DNA from: Jaaginema sp046541115
Lineage (GTDB): Bacteria > Cyanobacteriota > Cyanobacteriia > Cyanobacteriales > Spirulinaceae
Direction: 5' to 3'
DNA length: 6,342 nucleotides
NCBI GenBank assembly: GCA_046541115.1
Contig: JBKHDX010000260.1
Coordinates: 1 to 6,342 of the forward strand
Made by a program: the position numbers and the translations under genes. The notes beneath the pieces were generated by a model, which saw only the letters and a list, made by a program, of their open reading frames with translations, searched no databases and was not told the origin of the DNA. How positions within the stretch are numbered: position 1 is the first letter of the stretch; every line of letters starts with the position of its first letter. Below are positions 1 to 6,250 of the stretch, one piece after another.

Positions 1-72
1 CTTACTCTCCCAATGAAGCGAGAATCCCCGCTCCTTAAGGACGGGGAGTTGTCAATACGTTATTGCTCGTAA
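1..72 (+). mobile_element. Right end of an IS200/IS605-type (tnpB) element, partial
   Basis: Only the last few dozen bases of the putative element are in the window. Visible is a GC-rich hairpin at 26-46: CCCCG pairs with CGGGG around the palindrome TCCTTAAGGA, with C31 bulged. It is followed by GGGGAGTTGTCAA. This arrangement resembles the conserved right end, and the 3' part of the omega RNA, of IS605-family elements in cyanobacteria. Two open frames enter from the left edge. Frame 3 ends ...NEARIPAP at a TAA (36-38) inside the hairpin loop, a plausible TnpB C-terminus. Frame 1 ends at TAA 70-72. Which is the true end of tnpB cannot be decided here. The identification rests on motif memory, not alignment, and an isolated or decayed end is equally possible. 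Confidence 0.5.
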
Positions 73-85
73 ATCCTAGATTCTT

Positions 86-213
86 ATATCAAGTCCGTTT
101 AATTAGTGAAGCTGCATTAACCCCGGTTTCTTACCTGCTTACACAGTCAAGTTGAAATTTTAAGCTAGAAACCGGGGTTCTCGCGCCAGTGGTTATTTTT
201 TCGGATTTGATAT
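86..213. repeat. MITE-like non-coding element with nested inverted repeats
   Basis: The ends are a 12-nt imperfect inverted repeat: ATATCAAGTCCG at 86-97 and CGGATTTGATAT at 202-213, with one difference that becomes a G-U wobble in RNA. Nested inside is a perfect 13-nt inverted repeat, AACCCCGGTTTCT at 119-131 and AGAAACCGGGGTT at 167-179, with a 35-nt loop. No coding frame of note lies inside. The inner AGAAACCGGGGTT type sequence is of a kind seen repeatedly between genes in filamentous cyanobacteria. No clean target-site duplication is visible at either end, so the exact borders are uncertain. It could be a non-autonomous transposable unit or a structured RNA repeat. Confidence 0.5.
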
Positions 214-276
214 TATTTTACTGATAAAACGTTTTGCCGGAGTGCGATCGCGTCCCCTTGCTTTGAGCTACCGCCA

Positions 277-300
277 TGACAAAACCGGGAAGTTTTGTCA
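277..300 (-). terminator. Hairpin downstream of the minus-strand gene pair, possible terminator
   Basis: TGACAAAAC (277-285) and GTTTTGTCA (292-300) form a perfect 9-bp stem with a 6-nt loop. It lies about 58 nt past the stop codon of the minus-strand membrane-protein gene, where a transcript end would be expected. No U-tract follows the stem on the minus strand, so it is not a canonical intrinsic terminator. A protein-binding palindrome or another small repeat is an alternative. Nothing else recognisable was found between 214 and 357 apart from a HIP1 octamer at 244-251. Confidence 0.3.
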
Positions 301-357
301 CTGTAAAAGTAGTATCATTTAACACCAAATTTTAATATGATTCAGACAAACCTAGGA

Positions 358-1179
358 TTAATGTTCGGCGTGTCGGCGATGCAACCATCCTGTTAGCAAG
401 GCGATCGCGAACATTCCCAACAACGCCAAACCCAGCAACCATTTTCCCCCGGTAAAAATACCCGCCCCTAAAGCAACAATGGGAGGGGTAGAAACGGCGA
501 TCGCCAGAATTAAAGCGGGGAGAAACTTACGCCACTGCATCCGCGTCAAACCGACGGCATAAGCCACAAAATCAAACAGTCCGGTCATTAAAAAGCCAGC
601 GACGAGGAAAGGATTGGTTTCGAGGTGTTTTGAAGCAAAAGAATCGACTTTCCCCATAAATCGTTGACCGACTAACCGTTGGACAAGTCCCCGTCCGTAG
701 CGTTTGGCAAGATAGAAATTAAGAGAACAGGCGACTAAATCCGCAACGGCGATAACGGCTATCCCTTGCCAAAAACCAAATAAAGTCCCTGCTAATACCG
801 AATAAGCAGTACTGGGAATGGCGGGAATGGCAATACTGAGCGATCGCAACAACCACAGGGCAAAGGGGGCAAAAATGCCCAATTGTTTAACCTCTGTGCG
901 AATTTGCTCGATCCCGATTTGGTTGACGAGGGCGATCGCCAACACTAGGATCAGGCCAATACCAAACAATCCCAAAAAATCCAGCCATTTTCGTCGTTGC
1001 GGCCGAGATGGGGTTTCAGGGGGATAATAGAGTTCGTTTTTGAGAATCCAGCCTGTTTCTTGTTGAATGTAATCATGGGTACTCAGACCTTGTTGTTTGG
1101 CTGAGAGGGCAACGGTTTTGTAGTCTAGTCCTAAGCGATCGCACAATTCTTTTTGACGGATTCCGGTGGGCTGAGTCAT
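358..1179 (-). CDS. TVP38/TMEM64 (DedA-like, VTT domain) membrane protein with N-terminal helix-turn-helix
   Basis: This is a 273-aa integral membrane protein. Residues ~7-52 are soluble and read as a helix-turn-helix (RQKELCDRLGLDYKTVALSA), then a TGWILKNELYYP segment. A proline- and arginine-rich linker (53-64) follows, which by the positive-inside rule puts the N-terminus in the cytoplasm. Hydrophobic segments lie at ~66-88, ~103-125 (possibly re-entrant), ~128-152, ~190-210, ~218-241 and ~246-265. Family hallmarks are GTLFGFWQG (131-139), FYLAKRYGR (155-163) and VGLTRMQWRKF (209-219). The VTT/DedA superfamily is linked to lipid scrambling or transport and membrane homeostasis; the substrate here is unknown. 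Its ATG begins 24 nt after the stop of the chelatase gene on the same strand, so co-transcription is likely. No strong Shine-Dalgarno precedes the ATG. The membrane family call is firm; DNA binding by the N-terminal domain is inference. Confidence 0.88.
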   Translation of the reverse strand: MTQPTGIRQKELCDRLGLDYKTVALSAKQQGLSTHDYIQQETGWILKNELYYPPETPSRPQRRKWLDFLGLFGIGLILVLAIALVNQIGIEQIRTEVKQLGIFAPFALWLLRSLSIAIPAIPSTAYSVLAGTLFGFWQGIAVIAVADLVACSLNFYLAKRYGRGLVQRLVGQRFMGKVDSFASKHLETNPFLVAGFLMTGLFDFVAYAVGLTRMQWRKFLPALILAIAVSTPPIVALGAGIFTGGKWLLGLALLGMFAIALLTGWLHRRHAEH

Positions 1180-1203
1180 AGATTTAAACAGTGAAAAAAT
1201 TGG

Positions 1204-4200
1204 CTAAACTGTCACACCTTCAATCTCCGCATCGGCGGTATCGTACAACTGACGCAGCTTTTGCAGTTTTTCCTCGTCCGCTTGCCACAAACCGCGACCC
1301 TGGGCTTCGAGCATTCGTCCGATGATATTGCGGAAGGCTTCGGGGTTGGCTTGACGTAGTTGTGCGGCCATGTCTGCGTCGAAAGCATAGGTATCGGCGG
1401 CTTGGTCGTACACCCAATCATCGCTAAAGTTGACCGTCCCTCCCCAACCGATGAGGGCTGTCATCCGTTGAGAGATTTCGTAAGCCCCCCCGCTTCCTTG
1501 ATTAGCCATGGCTTTGGCCCATTTGGGGTTGAGGAGTTTGCTGCGATATTCTAAGCGCAAAACGCTTTCGAGTTGACGGGGGGTAGTGTCTTTCGAGAAG
1601 CTTTCGATAAAGGATGCGGTGACTTTTTTGCCTCGGCGTTTTTCGGCGGCTTGTTTGAGTGCGCCGGTGTTGGCGTAGTATTCTTGAATATCGGTGAGGC
1701 CGTATTCAACGGAATCGATTTCTTGGACGATGCGATCGCAATTTTCGAGGAGTTGTTGCAGCACTTCAGGACGGGCTTGACCGCGATCTTTGCGTCCGTA
1801 ACTAAAGGCGTTGCGGCTTTCCCAGGTTTGCGCTAATTCGTCCCCAGACTCCCAGTTACCATCCACGACGCGATCGTTTACCAATGAGCCAAAATCCCCC
1901 GCAGGATTGGAAAATAAGCGGGCTGAGGTGTTTTCCACGCCTTGGGCTTTGAGCGCTAAACTGTGTTTGCGAATAAAGTTTTGATTCGGGTCTTCTTCCG
2001 CTTGGGCGGCTCGTTGAAAAAGGTCGTCTAAAAGTTCGATAACATGGGCAAAACTATCGCGGAAAATACCCGATAAATTCGCCAAAATATCAATGCGGGG
2101 ACGATTTATATGTTCCAGGGGAATCAACTCATATCGTACAATTCGCCCCGTCCCTTCTTTAATCGGTTCTGCTCCCACTAATTCTAAAACAATCCCAATC
2201 GATTCTCCCTTGGTTTTGATAACATCTAAGCCCCACAACATGACCGCGATCGTTTCAGGGTAACTGTTGTTTTCTCGGTAATGCTGTTCGATGATTTTAC
2301 GAGCAATTTCTCGTCCTCTTTCATAAGCCGCAGGAGAGGGCATACGATAGGGGTCGAGAGCGTGTATATTGCGGCCTGTGGGCAATACACCCACTCCATC
2401 CCGAATCAAATCGCCTCCCGGTGCAGGGGGAATATACTCCCCATTTAACCCTTTTAAAAGGTGGGTCATTTCATCGGGAGTTTGTAAGAGTAATTGGGTG
2501 ATTTTTGAAGCTTCTGCCAGTTGTTCGTCTGTAGCTTTTTTATAACTAAAATCTTCGCCAAAGTACGCATCCAGATAAGAATCGATTTCGGTTTGAGTGG
2601 GCGCTTTCCCTAAGATATGCAAGCCTGAAGAAAACAGTCTTTGTTCGACTTCTTGCAGATACTCATAAACCTTGACAAAATATTCATTTAATGCGTGTTT
2701 ACTAAATAGTTTTGCCGTTTCAACTGTAAAATCAATGCCTGATTTTTGGGCTTCTGTGAAAGGGCGATCGCGCTCAATTCCCGCATCAACAATTTTCTGA
2801 CAAATGATTTCACGCAGAACATAATTCTTCTCAGTATCTTCGCGATATTCTGCGATGAGTTCCCGCAATTCCAACAACTCTTTATACAAACCTGCACGAC
2901 CATAAGGCGGCACATTATGAGACACTAAAACCCCATAACCGCGCCGTTTTGCCAAAATCGATTCTGAGGGGTTATTACAAGCATAAATATACAGATTGGG
3001 CAGATTTCCCAATAACACATCCGACCAAGAATAACCCGTATTTCCTAATGGCGATCCGGGTAGCCATTCCACTGTTCCGTGCATCCCAAAATGAACCACC
3101 GCATTGGCTTTAAATTCATTTTGCAGCCATTTATAAAAGGCAGCATATTGGGGATGGGGAGTCAAGTCTTTTTCAAACATTAATCGCATGGGATCGCCAG
3201 CAATTCCCAGAGGAGGTTGTACGCCAATCCAAATATTTCCTAACTCGATTCCCCCTAAATAAAAGTCATCTCCAACGGTTTTAATGCCAGTTTGATCGAG
3301 GGAGCGCCACTGTTTTTTGATGCGACTGGTGAGGAGATAGCCAAGCCATTCTTCTAGGGTTTTAAGGTTAACCCTTGTTGGTAAAGGTGAACCATTTTGG
3401 GTTGATACTTGTCTTTGCCATTGTTCATCTGCTGCTTTAACTTGGTTAATCAAAATTTCGCCATCTTCGGGTAAATTAGGAATAGTATAACCCGCATTTC
3501 TCAATGCGATCAGGAAGTTCAACAAACTTTGAGGAACATTCAATAAAGCCGCCGTTCCTGTTGCACCATATCCCGGCGGAAAGCCGTATAAAACAATTGC
3601 AATTTTGCGATCTTTGGGTACAGTTTGACGCAGTTTTATCCAGTTTTTTACTCTACCGATTAAACGCTGGACTCGTTCGGGAATTAAGTAGATTTTCTCC
3701 CCAACTAACCCCCCTAAAGGAACAGTATCGATCGCGCCGTCTAATTCTGGTAACGCATACAGTACAACGCTTTGCAGCCCGCCGATTCCCTGCCGCGTCC
3801 AAGAGTGCAAATCCTGAATGAGTAACGGTGCTGCGATTAAATAAGGGATATTTTTGGCGCTTAAAATGCGTTTTGCCACCTCAACTTGTCGTCCCGCTTC
3901 CATCGACCCCGCCGGGCCGCCAACAAGGGGAAATCCAATCGTAGAGATAATTGCATCAACAGTAATAGCTTCAGTCGATAAGGAATTAATTTCAATATTT
4001 CCTTCTTGTCTTTGCTGTTGTTCGTAATTTGTCGTCAGCCAATCTCGTACCGCGACATGACCTTCTACGCCGTTAATGAATATCGGTAAAGGAATTAAAT
4101 TTGCGGCTTCAAAGTGGCGAATGAGTTGGGGAATATAGGGCTGCTTGCTGATAACGTGCTTGCGGTATAGCAGCATCGCCACAACTGGATAATTCTGAGT

Positions 4201-4884
4201 GTGGGGGAATTGTTGGCGATACCAAGTTAAATAAGCTTGGGGTGAGGTGAAATAACCAGAATAATCGGGATGTAATAATCCCATATTCGGCGTTTCAATA
4301 AGGCTAGGAATTTCCGCTACACTTAAGTTTAAATACTGCTCGGCAATATACCAAAACATCGCCGCAACATTCTCAACTCCCCCTGCATTCCAATAGCCAT
4401 AAATAATCAGCCAGCAGCGTAAATCTTGCACTTTCCGCGCTGGAATGTATTTTAAGAGTTTAGGCCCGACTTTGAGAAAACTAATATAACCCGCGAGGCG
4501 GTCTTCTTCGCGAGAATTGCTAAACTTACTGAGGATAAATTTAATCGGTTTGGGCATTCCTTTGGGGCGATCGCCTATGACAAATTTCCCTAACCGCGTT
4601 AAACTCATTAACTCCAGCGCCGACTCGAAAACTAAACGAATCGGAATTTGTTGTATGCGATCGCGCAGCCACATTACTTGATCGTAATCAAATAATAAAC
4701 TGGCAAAAAACACATCGGCTTGCTGTAATGCCGCTTCTACCCCTTCCGGTTGCGTCACCAAATCGCGATCGCTAAAAGTAAAAATCGTTAACTGCGGACA
4801 TTTTTCTGTAGCGAATTGGGCAGCCTGACGATATAAACTTGCATTAAACGTTTCAAATCCAGTGATTAAGACGATGCGTTTCAT
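1204..4884 (-). CDS. bchH: Magnesium chelatase subunit H, BchH/ChlH family (probable paralogue)
   Basis: This is the large porphyrin-binding subunit, which with the I and D ATPase subunits inserts Mg2+ into protoporphyrin IX at the start of the chlorophyll branch. It is 1226 aa from ATG 4884. Residues ~2-160 match the N-terminal domain of this family (DUF3479-like; MKRIVLITGF, then FESALELMSLTRLGKF). The CobN/Mg-chelatase domain fills the rest: GFPLVGGPAGSMEAGRQ (317-333), HFGMHGTVEWLPG (598-610), NNPSES (637-642), AKRRGYG (645-651), GWGGTVNFSDDWVYD (1146-1160) and MLEAQGRGLWQA near the end. Glu606 probably corresponds to the catalytic glutamate described for Synechocystis ChlH (from memory). 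The frame extends upstream to a TTG at 5007, adding 41 residues, but family homology begins at MKRIVLITGF, so ATG 4884 is preferred despite a weak ribosome site. Usual cyanobacterial ChlH is ~1330 aa; this shorter protein is closer to BchH in length and motif wording. CobN is less likely because of the N-terminal domain. No I or D gene is nearby. The symbol chlH would also be defensible. Confidence 0.9.
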   Translation of the reverse strand: MKRIVLITGFETFNASLYRQAAQFATEKCPQLTIFTFSDRDLVTQPEGVEAALQQADVFFASLLFDYDQVMWLRDRIQQIPIRLVFESALELMSLTRLGKFVIGDRPKGMPKPIKFILSKFSNSREEDRLAGYISFLKVGPKLLKYIPARKVQDLRCWLIIYGYWNAGGVENVAAMFWYIAEQYLNLSVAEIPSLIETPNMGLLHPDYSGYFTSPQAYLTWYRQQFPHTQNYPVVAMLLYRKHVISKQPYIPQLIRHFEAANLIPLPIFINGVEGHVAVRDWLTTNYEQQQRQEGNIEINSLSTEAITVDAIISTIGFPLVGGPAGSMEAGRQVEVAKRILSAKNIPYLIAAPLLIQDLHSWTRQGIGGLQSVVLYALPELDGAIDTVPLGGLVGEKIYLIPERVQRLIGRVKNWIKLRQTVPKDRKIAIVLYGFPPGYGATGTAALLNVPQSLLNFLIALRNAGYTIPNLPEDGEILINQVKAADEQWQRQVSTQNGSPLPTRVNLKTLEEWLGYLLTSRIKKQWRSLDQTGIKTVGDDFYLGGIELGNIWIGVQPPLGIAGDPMRLMFEKDLTPHPQYAAFYKWLQNEFKANAVVHFGMHGTVEWLPGSPLGNTGYSWSDVLLGNLPNLYIYACNNPSESILAKRRGYGVLVSHNVPPYGRAGLYKELLELRELIAEYREDTEKNYVLREIICQKIVDAGIERDRPFTEAQKSGIDFTVETAKLFSKHALNEYFVKVYEYLQEVEQRLFSSGLHILGKAPTQTEIDSYLDAYFGEDFSYKKATDEQLAEASKITQLLLQTPDEMTHLLKGLNGEYIPPAPGGDLIRDGVGVLPTGRNIHALDPYRMPSPAAYERGREIARKIIEQHYRENNSYPETIAVMLWGLDVIKTKGESIGIVLELVGAEPIKEGTGRIVRYELIPLEHINRPRIDILANLSGIFRDSFAHVIELLDDLFQRAAQAEEDPNQNFIRKHSLALKAQGVENTSARLFSNPAGDFGSLVNDRVVDGNWESGDELAQTWESRNAFSYGRKDRGQARPEVLQQLLENCDRIVQEIDSVEYGLTDIQEYYANTGALKQAAEKRRGKKVTASFIESFSKDTTPRQLESVLRLEYRSKLLNPKWAKAMANQGSGGAYEISQRMTALIGWGGTVNFSDDWVYDQAADTYAFDADMAAQLRQANPEAFRNIIGRMLEAQGRGLWQADEEKLQKLRQLYDTADAEIEGVTV

Positions 4885-4926
4885 GCTCGAAATTTTAAAG
4901 TTGAATAAAAATGATAATTGATTCAA

Positions 4927-4957
4927 ATTGTAACCAGATTGCCCTAAAATTTGTAAA
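4927..4957 (-). promoter_or_regulatory. Candidate promoter of the bchH-membrane protein operon
   Basis: On the minus strand TTTACA (4957-4952) and TACAAT (4932-4927) resemble -35 and -10 boxes with a longish 19-nt spacer. A start about 7 nt downstream of the -10 would give a leader of roughly 35 nt before ATG 4884. It would also exclude the upstream TTG at 5007 as the start codon. The region is AT-rich, so chance matches are likely. Confidence 0.25.
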
Positions 4958-5000
4958 CGACAGTAACGATCTCCCCAGGGCAACATCGGCAAATCAGACA

Positions 5001-5029
5001 ATGCCAATCTGCCCTAAAAGCCTTAAAAT
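5001..5029 (+). promoter_or_regulatory. Weak candidate promoter for the hpnA-like gene
   Basis: ATGCCA (5001-5006; 4 of 6 to TTGACA) and TAAAAT (5024-5029; 5 of 6 to TATAAT) are 17 nt apart. If used, the mRNA would have a leader of about 125-130 nt carrying the hairpin at 5098-5110 and the heptamer repeats. This is a consensus match only. Confidence 0.2.
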
Positions 5030-5097
5030 CGGGGAAAATACGCCGCTAACTTCCTATCATTGGAAATCCCTAAAACCCAAATCCCCCTACCGTTGGA

Positions 5098-5110
5098 CGG
5101 GGAAACCCCG
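5098..5110. repeat. Small G/C hairpin within a cyanobacterial intergenic repeat
   Basis: CGGGG-AAA-CCCCG is a perfect 5-bp stem. On the minus strand the surrounding sequence, about 5084-5118, reads TTGTAGGGGCGGGG TTTCCCCGTCC, a type of intergenic sequence common in cyanobacterial genomes. It lies in the divergent spacer about 55 nt before the hpnA-like start codon and would be in the leader of that mRNA. There is no T-run, so it is not a convincing terminator. Confidence 0.5.
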
Positions 5111-5128
5111 CCCCTACAAGCCTCAAAA

Positions 5129-5160
5129 ACTGATGACTGATAACTGATGACTGATAACTG
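5129..5160. repeat. Heptamer tandem repeat (STRR-like) abutting the hpnA start
   Basis: Four units of 7 nt alternate exactly: ACTGATG, ACTGATA, ACTGATG, ACTGATA. A partial fifth unit, ACTG, follows. The array can equally be read as a 14-nt unit repeated twice. Short tandemly repeated heptamers of this kind (STRR families) are known from filamentous cyanobacteria. The array ends 3 nt before the ATG at 5164, so it occupies the position of the ribosome-binding site, and no purine-rich Shine-Dalgarno sequence is present. Confidence 0.8.
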
Positions 5161-5163
5161 TAT

Positions 5164-6147
5164 ATGCGTGCTTTTGTAACCGGAGGAACAGGCTTTGTCG
5201 GGTCCCATGTCGTGCGGACACTGCAACAAGCAGGGTATGAAATTCGCGCCCTCGTCCGTCCCCACAGTCCCCTGGATAACCTGCAAAACCTGGATATTGA
5301 AATTATTACCAGCGACCTCAACGATCCCGGCTTAGAGAGCCATTTACGGGGGTGTCAGGTATTATTTCACGTTGCGGCCCATTACTCCTTGTGGCAGCGC
5401 GATCGCGACTTACTCTATCAAACCAACGTCCTCGGAACCCGCAACCTCCTAGCTGCCGCGCAAAAAGCTGGAGTAGAGCGAGTTGTCTATACCAGTTCCG
5501 TGGCCGCGATTGGCACACGAGCCGACGGCCAACCCGCCGACGAAACCCACCAAAGCCCGGTGTATGATTTGATCGGCCACTACAAAAAATCTAAATATTT
5601 CGCCGAGAAAGAAGCCCAAAACGCGATCGCGAAAGGTCAAGATATAGTCATTGTGAACCCCAGTACCCCCATTGGCCCCCGCGACATCAAACCCACCCCC
5701 ACCGGGGACATCATTCTGCGGTTTTTGCGCCGTCAGATGCCCGCTTATGTCAATACCGGCTTAAACTTCATTGATGTACGAGACGTGGCGCAGGGGCATT
5801 TACTGGCGTTAGAGAAAGGCAAAACGGGCGATCGCTACATTCTCGGCCACCAAAACCTCACCCTCAAAGCCTTTCTACAAGATTTAGCCGAAATTACCCA
5901 ACTGCCAGCCCCGACTCGGACTGTTCCCCTGTGGCTGCCCTTAACGGTTGCTTGGATTGACGAAATGATTTTGGCCAAATTCGGCAAAACCCCTTCAGTC
6001 CCCCTCGAAGGGGTACAAATGTCAGCCCATACCATGTATTACGATGCCTCAAAAGCGGTAGCGGAGTTAGGCTTATCTCAAACTCCCTTACACTACGCCC
6101 TCAAGGATGCCGTGGCTTGGTTTCAACAGCACCATCAAAGGCAGTAA
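5164..6147 (+). CDS. hpnA: HpnA-like NAD(P)-dependent epimerase/dehydratase (extended SDR)
   Basis: This 327-aa soluble protein is of the extended short-chain dehydrogenase family. The N-terminal Rossmann motif GGTGFVG has the glycines of GxxGxxG at 7, 10 and 13. Further marks are the HVAAHYSLW stretch (69-77), TSS (110-112), the catalytic pair YKKSK (Tyr140, Lys144), NPSTPIGPRDIKPTPTG (165-181) and NFIDVRDVAQGHLLALE (201-217). This wording is typical of hopanoid-associated sugar epimerase HpnA, proposed to act on a nucleotide-sugar or sugar intermediate of hopanoid side-chain synthesis; its exact substrate is uncertain. A dihydroflavonol reductase-like annotation is the main alternative. The length is normal and the Rossmann strand starts at residue 2, supporting this ATG, although no Shine-Dalgarno is present. 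It is divergent from the chelatase gene, with no other hopanoid gene in the window, so a pathway role rests on family resemblance only. Confidence 0.85.
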   Translation: MRAFVTGGTGFVGSHVVRTLQQAGYEIRALVRPHSPLDNLQNLDIEIITSDLNDPGLESHLRGCQVLFHVAAHYSLWQRDRDLLYQTNVLGTRNLLAAAQKAGVERVVYTSSVAAIGTRADGQPADETHQSPVYDLIGHYKKSKYFAEKEAQNAIAKGQDIVIVNPSTPIGPRDIKPTPTGDIILRFLRRQMPAYVNTGLNFIDVRDVAQGHLLALEKGKTGDRYILGHQNLTLKAFLQDLAEITQLPAPTRTVPLWLPLTVAWIDEMILAKFGKTPSVPLEGVQMSAHTMYYDASKAVAELGLSQTPLHYALKDAVAWFQQHHQRQ

Positions 6148-6150
6148 GCA

Positions 6151-6170
6151 AGCCGTAGTGGCGCGATACA
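6151..6170. repeat. 20-nt direct repeat, copy 1
   Basis: AGCCGTAGTGGCGCGATACA begins 3 nt after the hpnA-like stop codon and recurs exactly at 6272-6291, 121 nt further on. Unlike copy 2, it lacks an upstream TTTTAGCTG arm, so it looks like a truncated version of the hairpin unit at 6257-6298. Confidence 0.8.
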
Positions 6171-6178
6171 TCTTAATT

Positions 6179-6240
6179 GGTGGGTTACGGCGGATTGCTA
6201 GATTACAGTCATAGCCTAGATTTTAGCCGCCTAACCCACC
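6179..6240. repeat. Imperfect palindromic repeat (GGTGGGTTA type)
   Basis: GGTGGGTTACGGCGG (6179-6193) pairs with CCGCCTAACCCACC (6227-6240) as 14 bp with one bulged C, around a 33-nt loop. The GGTGGGTTA...TAACCCACCCTACA outline resembles a widespread small palindromic intergenic repeat. It follows hpnA closely and could stabilise or end the transcript, but there is no U-tract. Confidence 0.65.
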
Positions 6241-6250
6241 CTACATTAAA

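Larger units (their letters stand above)
244..5835. repeat. Dispersed HIP1 octamers (GCGATCGC)
   Basis: Copies read by eye start at 244, 401, 497, 840, 932, 1135, 1732, 2764, 4567, 4657, 4765, 5399, 5623 and 5828. About 0.1 copy would be expected by chance in a sequence of this length with equal base frequencies. HIP1 is a hallmark of many cyanobacterial genomes and here supports the taxonomic placement. All copies but the first lie inside genes. Confidence 0.9.

Noticed and set aside
1573..1836. 87-aa plus-strand open frame inside bchH
   Set aside because: It is antisense to the conserved C-terminal third of the chelatase subunit; its hydrophobic look comes from the opposite-strand codons.
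3504..3821. 105-aa plus-strand open frame inside bchH
   Set aside because: It is fully antisense to a well-conserved coding region and shows no domain or ribosome site.
1204..5007. Cobaltochelatase subunit CobN
   Set aside because: The C-terminal domain is shared with CobN, but the N-terminal DUF3479-like domain and the HFGMHGTVEWLPG and GFPLVGGPAGSMEAGRQ wording fit the BchH/ChlH branch.
4911..5147. 78-aa plus-strand open frame across the spacer
   Set aside because: It runs through the G-rich hairpin and the heptamer repeats and ends inside them; no conserved sequence is visible.
5023..5321. Minus-strand open frames (5023-5286 and 5070-5321) in the divergent spacer
   Set aside because: They overlap the intergenic repeats and the 5' end of hpnA antisense, have low-complexity composition and match no family I recognise.
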